Shown here one piece after another: positions 55,377 to 64,000 of a stretch of 64,000 nucleotides of DNA (positions are counted from its first letter, which is position 1; every line of letters starts with the position of its first letter). The translations under genes and the position numbers were made by a program. This DNA is from Nematostella vectensis. Lineage: Eukaryota > Cnidaria > Anthozoa > Actiniaria > Edwardsiidae. A model generated the notes under the pieces. It worked only from the letters and a program-made list of their open reading frames with translations. It was not told where the DNA came from and did not search any database. The stretch lies in the NCBI RefSeq assembly GCF_932526225.1, contig NC_064038.1:12151070-12215069 (forward strand), in the 5' to 3' direction.

Positions 55377-55855
55377 AGCGGGGAATCCCCTATATCCGAA
55401 TACAATAGACATGTCCAGACATGCCCGCAGGGAATCCCCTGACTCGCTCCTTAGAATTAAAATTCCAAGAATGTCACGCAACAGCCGAAACCATAGGATT
55501 GTATCACAAAATGAAACCCGCACACACCGCACGGATTCCACGAAATGAAGAAAGCATATAGTTCCAGTAATTTATTCATAAGCTGACACCAAAATCTTGT
55601 ATCATATAGTCTCACCACAATATGATACCACATAGTTTCACCAAAATCTTTTATCATATAGTTTCACCAAAATGTGATACCATATAGTTTCACCAAAATG
55701 TGATACCATATAGTCTCACCAAAATCTCTTATCACGTGGCTTCACCAAAATCCTTTATCATATAATCTTACCAGAATATGATACCATACGCTGGTGAGTA
55801 GTATAGGCTTGGCTGGTTTTCGTGCTGCGCTGAAACCACCAAGTACTTTACTTCT
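55377..55855. repeat. Maverick right terminal inverted repeat
   Basis: Inverse of the left TIR, about 40 bp longer because it has an extra internal subrepeat and a few added bases. The two TIRs have diverged at many positions, which suggests the insertion is old. Confidence 0.95.
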
Positions 55856-55861
55856 AGCGCT
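55856..55861. repeat. Candidate target-site duplication, right
   Basis: agcgct, the partner of the left candidate, with the same ambiguity. Confidence 0.5.
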
Positions 55862-56419
55862 GGCTCCGCTATAAACACATGCTTCCCACCCGCGTCAATG
55901 AAGGATTTATAAAGGCATACAAATTCTTGCAAATAAACATCTATGAGTTATATCTCGATGCTCTAATTCATGAAATTTACTTAGCGTAGGGTTACGCTGT
56001 GTATGCAAATTACATTCCAAGGACGTGTCAGTAATGCCGAGTAGACGAGTGAGCTTCCCTTCGCTATCCTTTCTAGTTATCAAACGTAGTTTATGTAAAT
56101 TACAGACAGGATTATATTGTATACGAGCAAACAGCACGATAAACGCTCTACAACTTCTCATTTTTAGCCTCTGTTTCAGAAAACAATTTGAACTGACCTG
56201 ACTTCGTTCACAAGTTATTGCCATTTCGGTGCGAAACTTGAACGGGCATGTAGGACTAACGTGAAGCACAAATACAAACATTTTGACAGGTCATTCTTGC
56301 GCGATTGCCGTCATGATTGTGAAACCGGTTTGGCAAGTAATCTGAGAAGTCGCTAACAACATAGTGAGGCAGGCCATTCGTTGCACCTGTGGCTATTTTT
56401 ACGCTTCAGTAATAGTAAC
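55862..56419. other. Intron stretch after the Maverick
   Basis: No exon was recognised. A 124-codon minus-strand frame at 55,907-56,281 has no recognisable domain, no supporting splice or transposon context and a cysteine/arginine-rich but unpatterned composition, so it is not called a gene. Confidence 0.45.
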
Positions 56420-57010
56420 GATACAGTCAATTGGACACGGTTATGATAAGGCTACGACACGATCACAACACATCAACAACACGATAACGATACAACCATC
56501 TCACGATTACGACACGGCCAAAACAAGACTACGACAAGGCCACAACACGATCACAGTATGGCCACCGCACGATCACGATACGGCCACAACACGATCGCGA
56601 TAAGGCAACCGCACGATAACGATACAGCAACGGCACGTCCACGACATGGTCACGACAGGGTTACAATACGACTACGACACGGCCACAACACGGACACGAT
56701 ATGGCCGCCGTACGGTCACGACATGGCCACGACACGTTCACAACACGACTACGACACGGCCACAACACGATCATGATACGGCCACGATACGGTCATGATA
56801 TGACACGGGTATCTCACGGTCACAACATGGTCACAGCAGAATCAAGACACGGTATCAATACCGTCACAACACGACCAAGACACGACGAGGATACGATTGC
56901 GATATGACGATACGTGACCACGGCACGTTCATCTCGTAAAACAAACATGACATGATAATGTACAGTCATGAGTTTGTCATAACTACGAAACAGTCTCATG
57001 ATAACGATAT
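56420..57010. repeat. Degenerate ~12-bp minisatellite (acacgatcacga type)
   Basis: Phrases such as cacgatcacgatacggccac, acgacacggccacaacac and gatacggtcatgat recur with a ~12-bp rhythm. The translated frames are His/Asp/Thr/Arg-rich repeats. It lies just upstream of the MAM exon. Confidence 0.8.
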
Positions 57011-57093
57011 AGTCTAACCAAAGCCACTAAGCCACGGCTAGCTCACGACAGAACCAACACACGGTCGTTCTCACAAGTTTGGTTCAATTTCAG

Positions 57094-57344
57094 GAGGGAT
57101 GCTTCTAAACATTTCTTCAAATGCTTCTGTTCTGTCCAGTCCGTGGTTTAACCGTTCTGGCTCAGAGTACGAGTCTTGCATGAGATTTCGCTACCTAGCA
57201 ACAGGAAGAACCGCCAGACTCGTCGTCTCGTTGAGAGTTGAGGGGGATCCTATGGGCGAGAGGCCGGTGTGGGGGGTAGGAGGTGATGACGGAGGGGCGT
57301 GGCGGTACGGACAGGTAGTGATCGGTACCGTCACTAGATATCAG
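57094..57344 (+). CDS. Host exon: MAM domain, first part
   Basis: Acceptor ttcaatttcag, donor GTATGT; 251 bases (2 + 83 codons), phase 1 in and phase 0 out, matching the exit phase of the exon at 38,498 across the Maverick-bearing intron. The peptide includes A-S-V-L-S-S-P-W-F, S-C-M-R-F-R-Y-L, L-V-V-S-L-R-V and W-R-Y-G-Q-V-V-I, the order of conserved strands in MAM domains (meprin/A5/PTPmu adhesion modules). The overlapping minus-strand frame is a shadow. Confidence 0.88.
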
Positions 57345-57451
57345 GTATGTCAACAGAGTCGTAGCTAGTAAGGGAAGCAAGGAGTACAGGTTTCCCTAAT
57401 CTTCCCCTTAAGTACAGTATGTGAGAGTAAAAAAAACATTAATAACTCTCT

Positions 57452-57490
57452 CCCCCACACCCCACACCCCCCCCCCCCCTCCTCCCACCA
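57452..57490. repeat. C-rich tract
   Basis: Run of cytosines with short interruptions (ccccacaccccacaccccc...), a simple repeat in the MAM intron. Confidence 0.9.
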
Positions 57491-57786
57491 CACTGACATC
57501 ATGGGGAGTTAAAAAGTTATATATTGGAATTTCTACAGTTAATCTAAAAGTTATTTAGATATATAATATTAAAAACAAATATATAATTTCTAAAAGGATT
57601 CTCATAGAACTTTACTCTCAAATTGCTTATGTCTTGATTTTCTTATTTTTGTAGCCACTTTTCTGGGTCCGCCACTGAATTGTACGCTCAAATCTAAAAA
57701 AAAATAATAGGAAGAATTTGTTTACGGCATTATTTAACTCGCTAATCTAATTGTCTACATCAATACTTTAAAATTATGATTTACAG

Positions 57787-57892
57787 GTCTCCTTTCAAGC
57801 GGCATCCGTTGATCATTCGTCCATGTTTGCATTGGGGGGTGTCTGGTTTAGCTCTGGGTATTGTGCAACCGCGCCTCTAACAGCAGCTTCAG
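57787..57892 (+). CDS. Host exon: MAM domain, last part
   Basis: Acceptor tatgatttacag, donor GTATAA; 106 bases (35 codons + 1), phase 0 in and phase 1 out. The peptide V-S-F-Q-A-A-S-V then F-A-L-G-G-V-W-F and G-Y-C matches the closing part of a MAM domain (F-x-A, I/V-A-x-D-x-I, final cysteine), although the usual D-D-I is replaced by G-G-V. The short exon lengths are normal for this fold. Confidence 0.82.
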
Positions 57893-58015
57893 GTATAACA
57901 TTTTTGTTGTTATCTATCAACTTGCTTTTCAGTTTATTCCATCAAATATACTAGGAAAGAAAGAAAGGAAGAAAATAAAATATCAACATTGTGAATTAGT
58001 TGTTGCTTGTTGCAG

Positions 58016-58369
58016 CATGTAATGAACACTTCACAGCGCCATACGGGAACATCACTTCTCCAAACTACCCCGGATATTACCCACGTGACACCAAATGCGA
58101 GTGGCGGATAACCGCCCCTGTCGACCACGTGATCAGGATTACATTACGGTCTTTCCAATTGGCTGAGCTACCACGCTGCACAGGAGACTATCTTGAGTTG
58201 CATGACGGGATACCTAGTGCTTCTCACAAATCGTCGGTGATTGGACGATTTTGCGGCAATTACTACCCACCTGTTGTTGAGTCGTCGGCTAATCGGATGG
58301 CTGTTGTTTTTAAAAGCAGCAGCAGCGCTGTTCCCGCATCTGGATTCTTGCTCTATTACGAGGTTTTCG
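58016..58369 (+). CDS. Host exon: complete CUB domain
   Basis: Acceptor gttgcttgttgcag, donor GTAAGC; 354 bases (2 + 117 codons + 1), phase 1 on both sides, so the whole domain sits in one exon. The peptide shows C-N-E-H-F-T-A-P-Y-G, N-I-T-S-P-N-Y-P-G-Y-Y-P, C-E-W-R-I-T-A, D-Y-L-E-L-H-D-G, G-R-F-C-G and S-S-S-A-V-P-A-S-G-F-L-L-Y-Y. These are the standard CUB pattern with four cysteines in the usual spacing and the E/D-Y-x-x-x-x-D-G calcium-binding type motif. CUB domains mediate protein contacts in extracellular complexes. Confidence 0.93.
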
Positions 58370-59190
58370 GTAAGCTTTTTAATTTATTTTATTTTAAAAA
58401 GGCCACTTGCACGGCTTGAGGTTTCAGGTTTGCTTTTATAGTTATTTTGGAGAGTTTGTAACAACCTGAAATTTTGCGGAATTGCCTAACAATAACTATA
58501 CCAGTTATTAAAATAATTATTCAACAACTATGAAATAGATACATTTATTTGAAATGTTTATCTCACAAAATGAATGGAAACGGATGAAAGAAATTCCTTG
58601 TCAGTCATTGTTTTCGATAAAAATTGTAAGACAAATTATTTGAAAAAAAAAATCTTAAAACAGCATCTTACCATTACCAATCGCAATAGCTTTCGTTGGA
58701 ATTTAGCTACTAGTTTATTTGTGATAAAAGCATGAACATCAGCAGAAATACTATTGGTCGGATGGGTAATAATTTCTGATATAGGGCCAAGCCAAATTAT
58801 GTCCTGGGGCTGAGAATCGGACGTGTCCAAAATCGGTCAGCATGGAAACGAGGCTGAAAATTAAAAACACTCTCAAACTAGAAAAAATGCGTTTATTTTC
58901 ATGAAAGACTTCAGAATATATCAAAGAAAAGCTATTTGGATGTTTTTGCCAGCTTTCATGCAATTATATTCTCCACATAATTAGAATTCTGAATTTTTGT
59001 TATGATTTGTGGGTACACTGTGGTGAAATACTATTATACAGACAGAGCCTTCAAAACTGCGTTTTAACACAAAATACATAACATTTTGTTTTTGTTTTTG
59101 GCAAGAACAACATTTCCTGTGCTATCTTTATTAGCTATCCCATAATAACATTTCAATATCTTGGGATACCTGTGGTGAATTAGGTACTCT
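58370..59190. other. Intron stretch after CUB exon
   Basis: The exon ends at a donor, so the host gene continues, but no further exon was recognised before the window end. The DNA here is AT-rich without other features. Confidence 0.45.
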
Positions 59191-59198
59191 GTTTTAAG

Positions 59199-61075
59199 AC
59201 TATTCGTCCTCGCAGTCTCCGCCACATTTACATAATACAGTGCAAGACAGGTTTGCTTTGCTGCATTTGCACCTCCCACTGCAGCTCTTTTTGCAGCCAC
59301 AGCGGATTAATTCATAGCACGTGTCCTTTGCTTGAGGAAGGGTTGTCCACAAAGGTGACCTCTGCTTGTTCGTTAGGGTCCATTCCCAATCGGAAGGGGT
59401 TGGGAGAGCTGGCCGAGAGAGTAGGGTCTGTCCTAACACGTGCCCTCCCTGGAAGGATGCTCTCTTCACATGCTGAAGAAGTGCCGCCCTAGTCGGTTGT
59501 GTACCCTCAAGGCTGGACCTCTTCGGAAAAAGCTCTTGCCGTGCTTGGTTCACACCAAGAACACTGCTTGTTCTGTCATACATCAGAACAACGAACCTCT
59601 CGAAAACTGCCGTTTTTTCCTCGCTAATACTAGATGGAGCTGCTCCAAGGTCATACCATATTTAGTTTAAACGGAAGGTCACAAGAGTCAAAGAGAACAA
59701 TCACTTTACAGACCTGGCGTCAGGGTAAACGTTCATTCAGGATAAACATTCCATACATCCCATGCTGTTTTCTTTATTCTTTCTCCGAATAATGAAACAG
59801 TATCACACCCTGTCATGGTTTGGAATACTGGTAGAGCCGATGACTTACTGCGACACAGGGATGATGTGACGTGGTGGGCAGCAATGTCACTCACGTTTTT
59901 ACCAGTGCCGTAGGTGACCCAAAGCTCAACTGGTTGAAGGGCGTTCACTATAGACACAACAAGAACAATGCAGGATCTATTACGTCCTTCGTGTGTATAG
60001 CCATTAGCTCCTCTCCTTTCTCTATGAATGGGTTTTCAAACTCTTCGAACGACTTCACTGTGTTCCTGACTTCCTTGTGAAACGCGGTGTGTACACTTGT
60101 CTTCTGCTCATGGTGGCTAGTTTCTTCTAGCGAACATCTACAGCTCTCAAACTCGTCCACAATCCGGCATACCTCTGGGCCCGCCACCATCCAACGCCTG
60201 ACAGCACCAGGATTCCCTGTCAGGCCGACAGCTCCGCCTTCCCCTTTCACTTGCGCATTACATTGCTCGTTTGCTTGATCAAGTGCAATACTAGAAAAGC
60301 AACTGTTGCTTTTATTGACTGGAAAGCAGTAAAATAAAGCGTTTGAAGACTTCAGAGGATGCACATGTCTCGGTGGTGGACAGACAGCCATCTAGCATAG
60401 TTAATGTGATCCATCGCGAACATCCACGGTAGAATCTCATCCAGGGTCTTTACGTACAAATCGAAATTGGCTTATCTAAATGCTCTGACAAGACTTAGGC
60501 ACATGATTTCCAAATCAAGTACGGAAGAGCAATATGCAAACTGGGGAAACTTCACATCCATTACATTCTTCTATTCATCAAAGGACATCATCGGTGCATC
60601 GTCATCTCTCTCTTTGTAGGCCGTGTATGCCTTTTCCATCAGGATGGATAAACTGGCAGAAGTAACTTGGTGCGCACGTCTTGTACGTGTTATGTAGCTT
60701 GCCACAATAAATGACTCAGCCACACCTTGCGTTGCCATTCCACCATTCACCAAGACTTCTACCTATCCGCTGCCAGCCAACCACTTTCTATTTTGTAACA
60801 TGCCAGTTCGATGTGGATTCCACAAAACATCGGGATGAAGCTCTTCTCTTTCAGCTCTGGAATAGCCCACTTGATCTGCTTTGCTATTGCAAACAACGGC
60901 TGGTCTAGTGCCACAACAGGAGTCTGGGTTGGGTCGATGATTTTCACAGCTAAGGTGATGACCTTAATCCTATGCAGGATCATGGCAAAGGAGTGTGCGT
61001 TTTCTGCAAACATCGGCATGAGGGAGATTATTGCGCCTTTCATGGCCGCAAGAGTTTTGCGAAGGTCTCTCAAAT
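59199..61075 (-). pseudogene. Cysteine-tailed multicopy family member (decayed)
   Basis: Reading leftwards from about 61,070, blocks in different frames contain H-S-F-A-M-I and T-P-V-V-A-L-D-Q-P-L-F-A-I-A-K-Q-I, then V-A-E-S-F-I and T-R-R-A-H-Q-V-T. Next come A-L-D-Q-A-N-E-Q-C-N with G-G-A-V-G-L-T-G-N-P-G-A-V-R-R-W and L-W-V-T-Y-G-T-G-K-N. M-T-G-C-D-T-V-S-L-F-G leads to a C-terminal tail with C-G-C-K-K-S-C-S-G-R-C-K-C and C-K-C-G-G-D-C at about 59,200-59,290. I recognise this order from a multicopy protein family of unknown function in cnidarian and other invertebrate genomes, with a cysteine-rich tail reminiscent of CXC domains. The central G-C-D-T block is like a PIN/FEN-type nuclease motif; that link is speculative. 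Several frameshifts and stops make it a pseudogene. Its 5' part is cut off by the LINE. Confidence 0.65.
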
Positions 61076-61117
61076 TTTAAATTTGTTATCCTATTTACAT
61101 GCTTGTGTCGTCTTATA

Positions 61118-63880
61118 ATGACTCAAGCCTTATTGTTTCCTCGCAACAACTTTTCAGAGGGGAAAAAATGGTATTCTTACCGCGGAACAAGAGCAGGCCG
61201 GCAAGTTAAAGATCGAGAAATTTACAAGCGCCATTTGATTGACTGTGTTCACCGACCAAGTCCTACCAAGTATTCGGTTGCCCTGGCTCCAGAACGGAAA
61301 CACAACGCTTCAAACTGCACGTTTATTCGCCCAGCTGTTCCACCGAAATCAGGCTCAAGTCATATGTTTGTTCCTTCATTCCTTTTATCAAATGTTATGT
61401 CTCTCTCGCCAAAGATTGACGAAGTTCGGGCTTCCATTTGCAATGCAAATTTGGACTTCGTCTGTATTACAGAATCGTGGCTAAAACCTCACATTCCAGA
61501 CGGCTTTGTTTCAATCTCTGGCTACAATATCATCCGACTGGATAGAGAGTCTATCGAACATGGGGGAGTTTGTATGTACGTTCGGGATCATATTCGTTTA
61601 AAGATCCTGATATTATCGACGATAATTTCGACGTTTTGTGGGTCCAGATCTGGCTGCCGCGACTCCCAAGGGGCATACAGTCTATTATTATTGGAACTGT
61701 TTACCATCCTCCGAGTTCAAGTGATCCATTGATTCTTGCTTACTTGTATGAATCGATGTCAATAGTGGAAGCTCAGTACACTGATTGTGGGGTTATTTTA
61801 CTTGGCGATTATAACAAGCTGGACATGACCCGTATAAAGAACGCCTACGGTGTCAAACAAATCGTCCCATTCCCGACCCGTGGCAACAACAAATTAGACC
61901 TAGTGTTTACCTACCTCAGTGCATTTTACGAAGTTCCGATAAAGCGTCCTCCTTTTGGTCTCTCCGATCATGACTCTGTTGAAGTCCAACCCGTGGCTAG
62001 ACAGAATTTTCCAGATAAAAAAGTCTTGCTCAAGTCACGTGATTTAAGATCAACTGAAGTACCTGGAAGAAGTAAACACTGACCTCTTAGTAGGATCCAA
62101 AGTCTCATGCGAGGAGAAGTGCCAAATCTTCGAAACTATCATGAAGATTGGCATGGACTTTATTATGCCTGTTATGTCGAAAAAGTTAGTTAGCAGCGAA
62201 CCAGCGTGGATCAATGATCACTTGAAATATCTAATTAGTGAGCGTCAGTCAGCCTTTGCCCGGGGCGACCACGCTGAATTCAAACGTCTGCGCAACCATG
62301 TTGATCGCCTGCGCAAGTCGTTTCGGGACAAATACTACACCTCGAAGGTCGAACACCTCATGAACTGCGAACCGCGCAAATTGTGGAGTGAAGTGAAATC
62401 ATTGAGCGGCATGAAATCTGCTGTGCGCTCAGATACACGATCGGTTCTGAAGCATATCGACACTGGATCGGATGATGATCCTGCTTCTCTCGCTAATATA
62501 ATCAGCGAGGCGTTCCTTGCGCCAATGGCTTCTTTCACTCCGCGGTGCGCTTACGCCTCTCCAACTATTCCACCCACCGATTCGCCTTCCGTTACGGAGC
62601 TTGGTGTACTAAAAAAATTGTCATCGCTTAATACAACTAAAGCTATTGGTCCAGATGGTGTCCCCGGGTGGTTACTCAAAGAAAACGCTGACCTTCTGGC
62701 GCCGGCTGTCACAAGCATTATCAACACTTCTTTTGCTGAGGGCAGGCTCCCTCAGTCCTGGAAACACGCGGATGTTGCTCCTGTTCCGAAGCAAAAGCCA
62801 GTGCATGATATTAACAAACACCTTCGTCCCATCTCCCTGACGCCGATTCTCTTAAAGGTGGCCGATGACTTCGTTGTTGAGAATCACGTGAAGCCAGCAG
62901 TTCTCGCTAAAGTCGATCCAAGGCAGTTCGGTACTGTTCCCAGTTCTAGCACCACTGAAGCCCTGATTAGTATGGTCCATTCATGGAACCAGGCAACTGA
63001 TGGCAACGGGGCTATTGTAAGGGTTGTCCTGTTTGACTTCAGGAAAGCATTTGATCTTATCGATCATAACATTCTACTAACAAAGCTGCGCACCTTCAAC
63101 ATCCCTGACGCAATAATCGCCTGGATCACTGATTTCCTATCATGCAGAAAACAGCGCTTCAAACTGGGACAGGATTGCCTTTCTTAATGGGGCGTGGTCC
63201 CAGCCGGAGTTCCACAAGGGACAAAACTGGGCCCCTGGCTATTCATAGCGATGATCAATGACCTCGATATCGCCGACACTGAGTTGTGGAAGTACGTTGA
63301 TGACACGACAATTTCCGGAACAGTCCCGAAGTCCAAAGTCAGCACCATTCAAGCGGCTGTTGATTCCCTGGCCAGCAGCGCTGCTTCAAACAAGTTCCAA
63401 CTCAATGAGTCCAAGTGCAAGGAAATGAGGATTAGTTTTAGCACTAGTGACACTTATTTCGATCCAATAGTTGTAAACGACGTCGAAATTGAAAAGGTTT
63501 CATGTGCTAAAATTTTAGGTCTCCATATTTCTTGTGACCTCAAATGGAACGATCACTTGATGATATCATTACAAAGTGCAAAAAGCGCATGTTCGGTCTG
63601 CGTCAGCTTAAACGTTCAGGCCTTGGCAAGTCCGAACTAGTCAGTTTTTTCCGCACTTGTGTCAGGCCTATCACGGAATATGCTTGCGCAGTCTATCATG
63701 ATAGTCTTCCAAGCTATCTATCTAATTCACTAGAACAAGTTCAACGCCGCGCGCTACGCATTATATATCCATACTGCCAGTACGAGGAGGCCTTAGCGGA
63801 GGCAGAACTTGTCAGTCTAGCCGACCGTCGCCAGTCTCTGACCGATACGCTCTTCGGCAAGATCGTTAGCAACAAAGCCT
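61118..63880 (+). pseudogene. LINE endonuclease-reverse transcriptase pseudogene
   Basis: Open blocks in turn: 61,118-61,732 (endonuclease start: L-L-S-N-V-M-S-L-S-P-K-I-D-E-V, C-I-T-E-S-W-L), 61,570-62,082 (Y-H-P-P-S-S-S, G-D-Y-N and S-D-H-D), and 62,141-63,187 (reverse transcriptase: G-P-D-G-V-P-G-W, F-D-F-R-K-A-F-D-L-I-D-H). The next is 63,194-63,640 (G-V-P-Q-G-T-K-L-G-P-W-L-F and Y-V-D-D-T-T with the catalytic Asp pair, at about 63,300), then 63,544-63,880 (C-V-R-P-I-T-E-Y-A). A frame change near 61,600, gaps near 62,085-62,140, a stop at 63,185 and another shift near 63,550 break it. It belongs to a different LINE lineage from the 27.4-30.0 kb element, as the catalytic box is YVDD rather than FADD. 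Confidence 0.85.
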
Positions 63881-63883
63881 ATC

Positions 63884-63988
63884 TATCTATCCATCCATCC
63901 ATCCATCCATCCATCCATCCATCCATCCATCCATCCATCCATCCATCCATCCATCCATCCATCCATCCATCCATCCATCCATCCATCC
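63884..63988. repeat. CATC microsatellite
   Basis: About 25 catc/atcc tetranucleotides. The final LINE frame reads through as repeated Ser-Ile-His-Pro. It begins where conserved LINE coding sequence ends. Confidence 0.95.
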
Positions 63989-64000
63989 TGCTGTTGTGAA

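Larger units (their letters stand above)
39591..55855. mobile_element. Maverick/Polinton, adintovirus-like (16.3 kb, defective)
   Basis: Both ends carry long terminal inverted repeats. The left end begins AGTAGTATAGTACTTGG and the right is its inverse, AGAAGTAAAGTACTTGG. Outside lie cgcgct (39,585-39,590) and agcgct (55,856-55,861), a candidate 6-bp target duplication with one mismatch, the size expected for Polintons. Inside are protein-primed DNA polymerase B, retroviral-type integrase, adenain-like protease, major and minor capsid genes and adintovirus-type accessory genes. Almost all genes on the left 12 kb read leftwards, and the fibre-like gene reads rightwards. Genes have frameshifts and stops, the polymerase is cut short and no packaging ATPase was found. 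It lies inside one intron of the host gene, whose reading frame resumes in the matching phase after it. Confidence 0.95.
61081..63990 (+). mobile_element. Non-LTR retrotransposon (LINE), decayed
   Basis: Plus-strand endonuclease and reverse transcriptase remnants fill the window end. The left border is set by the junction with the minus-strand pseudogene near 61,080. The right border falls in or beyond the CATC microsatellite that closes the window. Confidence 0.8.

Noticed and set aside
55907-56281. 124-codon minus-strand frame after the Maverick
   Set aside because: No domain, no splice support and no transposon context. It could be a chance frame in intronic DNA.
56364-56907. His/Asp/Thr-rich plus-strand frames
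   Set aside because: Products of the 12-bp minisatellite; no start context or conservation.

Overview
The window is animal nuclear DNA: genes split by GT-AG introns, long satellite arrays, MITEs, non-LTR retrotransposons and one large virus-like DNA transposon. The style of the repeats (PIF/Harbinger with a Myb-like partner, Maverick/Polinton, jockey/CR1-like LINEs, a multicopy cysteine-tailed gene family) and the domain mixture of the host gene point to a cnidarian, most likely an anthozoan (sea anemone or coral). That assignment is an inference. I see no rRNA, tRNA or CRISPR array.

Host gene. One plus-strand gene runs through most of the window as 11 internal exons between 22,232 and 58,369. 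All have canonical splice sites and mutually consistent intron phases. It encodes consecutive extracellular modules: the C-terminal part of one F5/8 type C (discoidin) domain, a complete second discoidin domain, a cysteine-rich WSC/apple-like module, a pentraxin/LamG-like domain, a MAM domain and a CUB domain. Neither end of the gene is in the window. It looks like a modular secreted or cell-surface adhesion protein.

Left part (1-22,200). About 11 kb (2.0-12.95 kb) is a satellite of roughly 76-bp units, interrupted by five copies of an unrelated ~795-bp segment. A second array (14.7-19.0 kb) has a ~745-bp higher-order unit rich in inverted repeats. Then come three small inverted-repeat transposons side by side (19.14-21.31 kb) and a short minisatellite sharing a motif with the 76-bp satellite.

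Middle (22.4-39.6 kb). The introns hold a fourth MITE (22.41-22.77 kb), a decayed ~3-kb PIF/Harbinger transposon (23.78-26.77 kb), a fragment of the cysteine-tailed family, a 5'-truncated LINE with a long open frame (27.4-30.0 kb), a second LINE fragment near 35 kb, a minisatellite and a 264-bp TAA tract.

Maverick/Polinton (39,591-55,855). A 16.3-kb adintovirus-like Maverick sits in one host intron. It has ~440-480-bp terminal inverted repeats and decayed genes for protein-primed DNA polymerase B, a BRO-N/VRR-NUC protein, a zinc-finger/PLA2-like/integrase/chromodomain block, an adenain-like protease, a double-jelly-roll type major capsid protein, a penton-like protein, several small basic pX-like proteins, a collagen-like fibre protein and a zinc-ribbon protein. 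The polymerase lacks its C-terminal half, no packaging ATPase is visible and most genes carry frameshifts or stops, so this copy is a fossil. Its genes are packed virus-style, with a recurring CTAAC plus AT-rich motif directly before many start codons.

Right end (58.4-64.0 kb). A decayed minus-strand member of the cysteine-tailed family abuts a plus-strand LINE pseudogene that ends in a CATC microsatellite.
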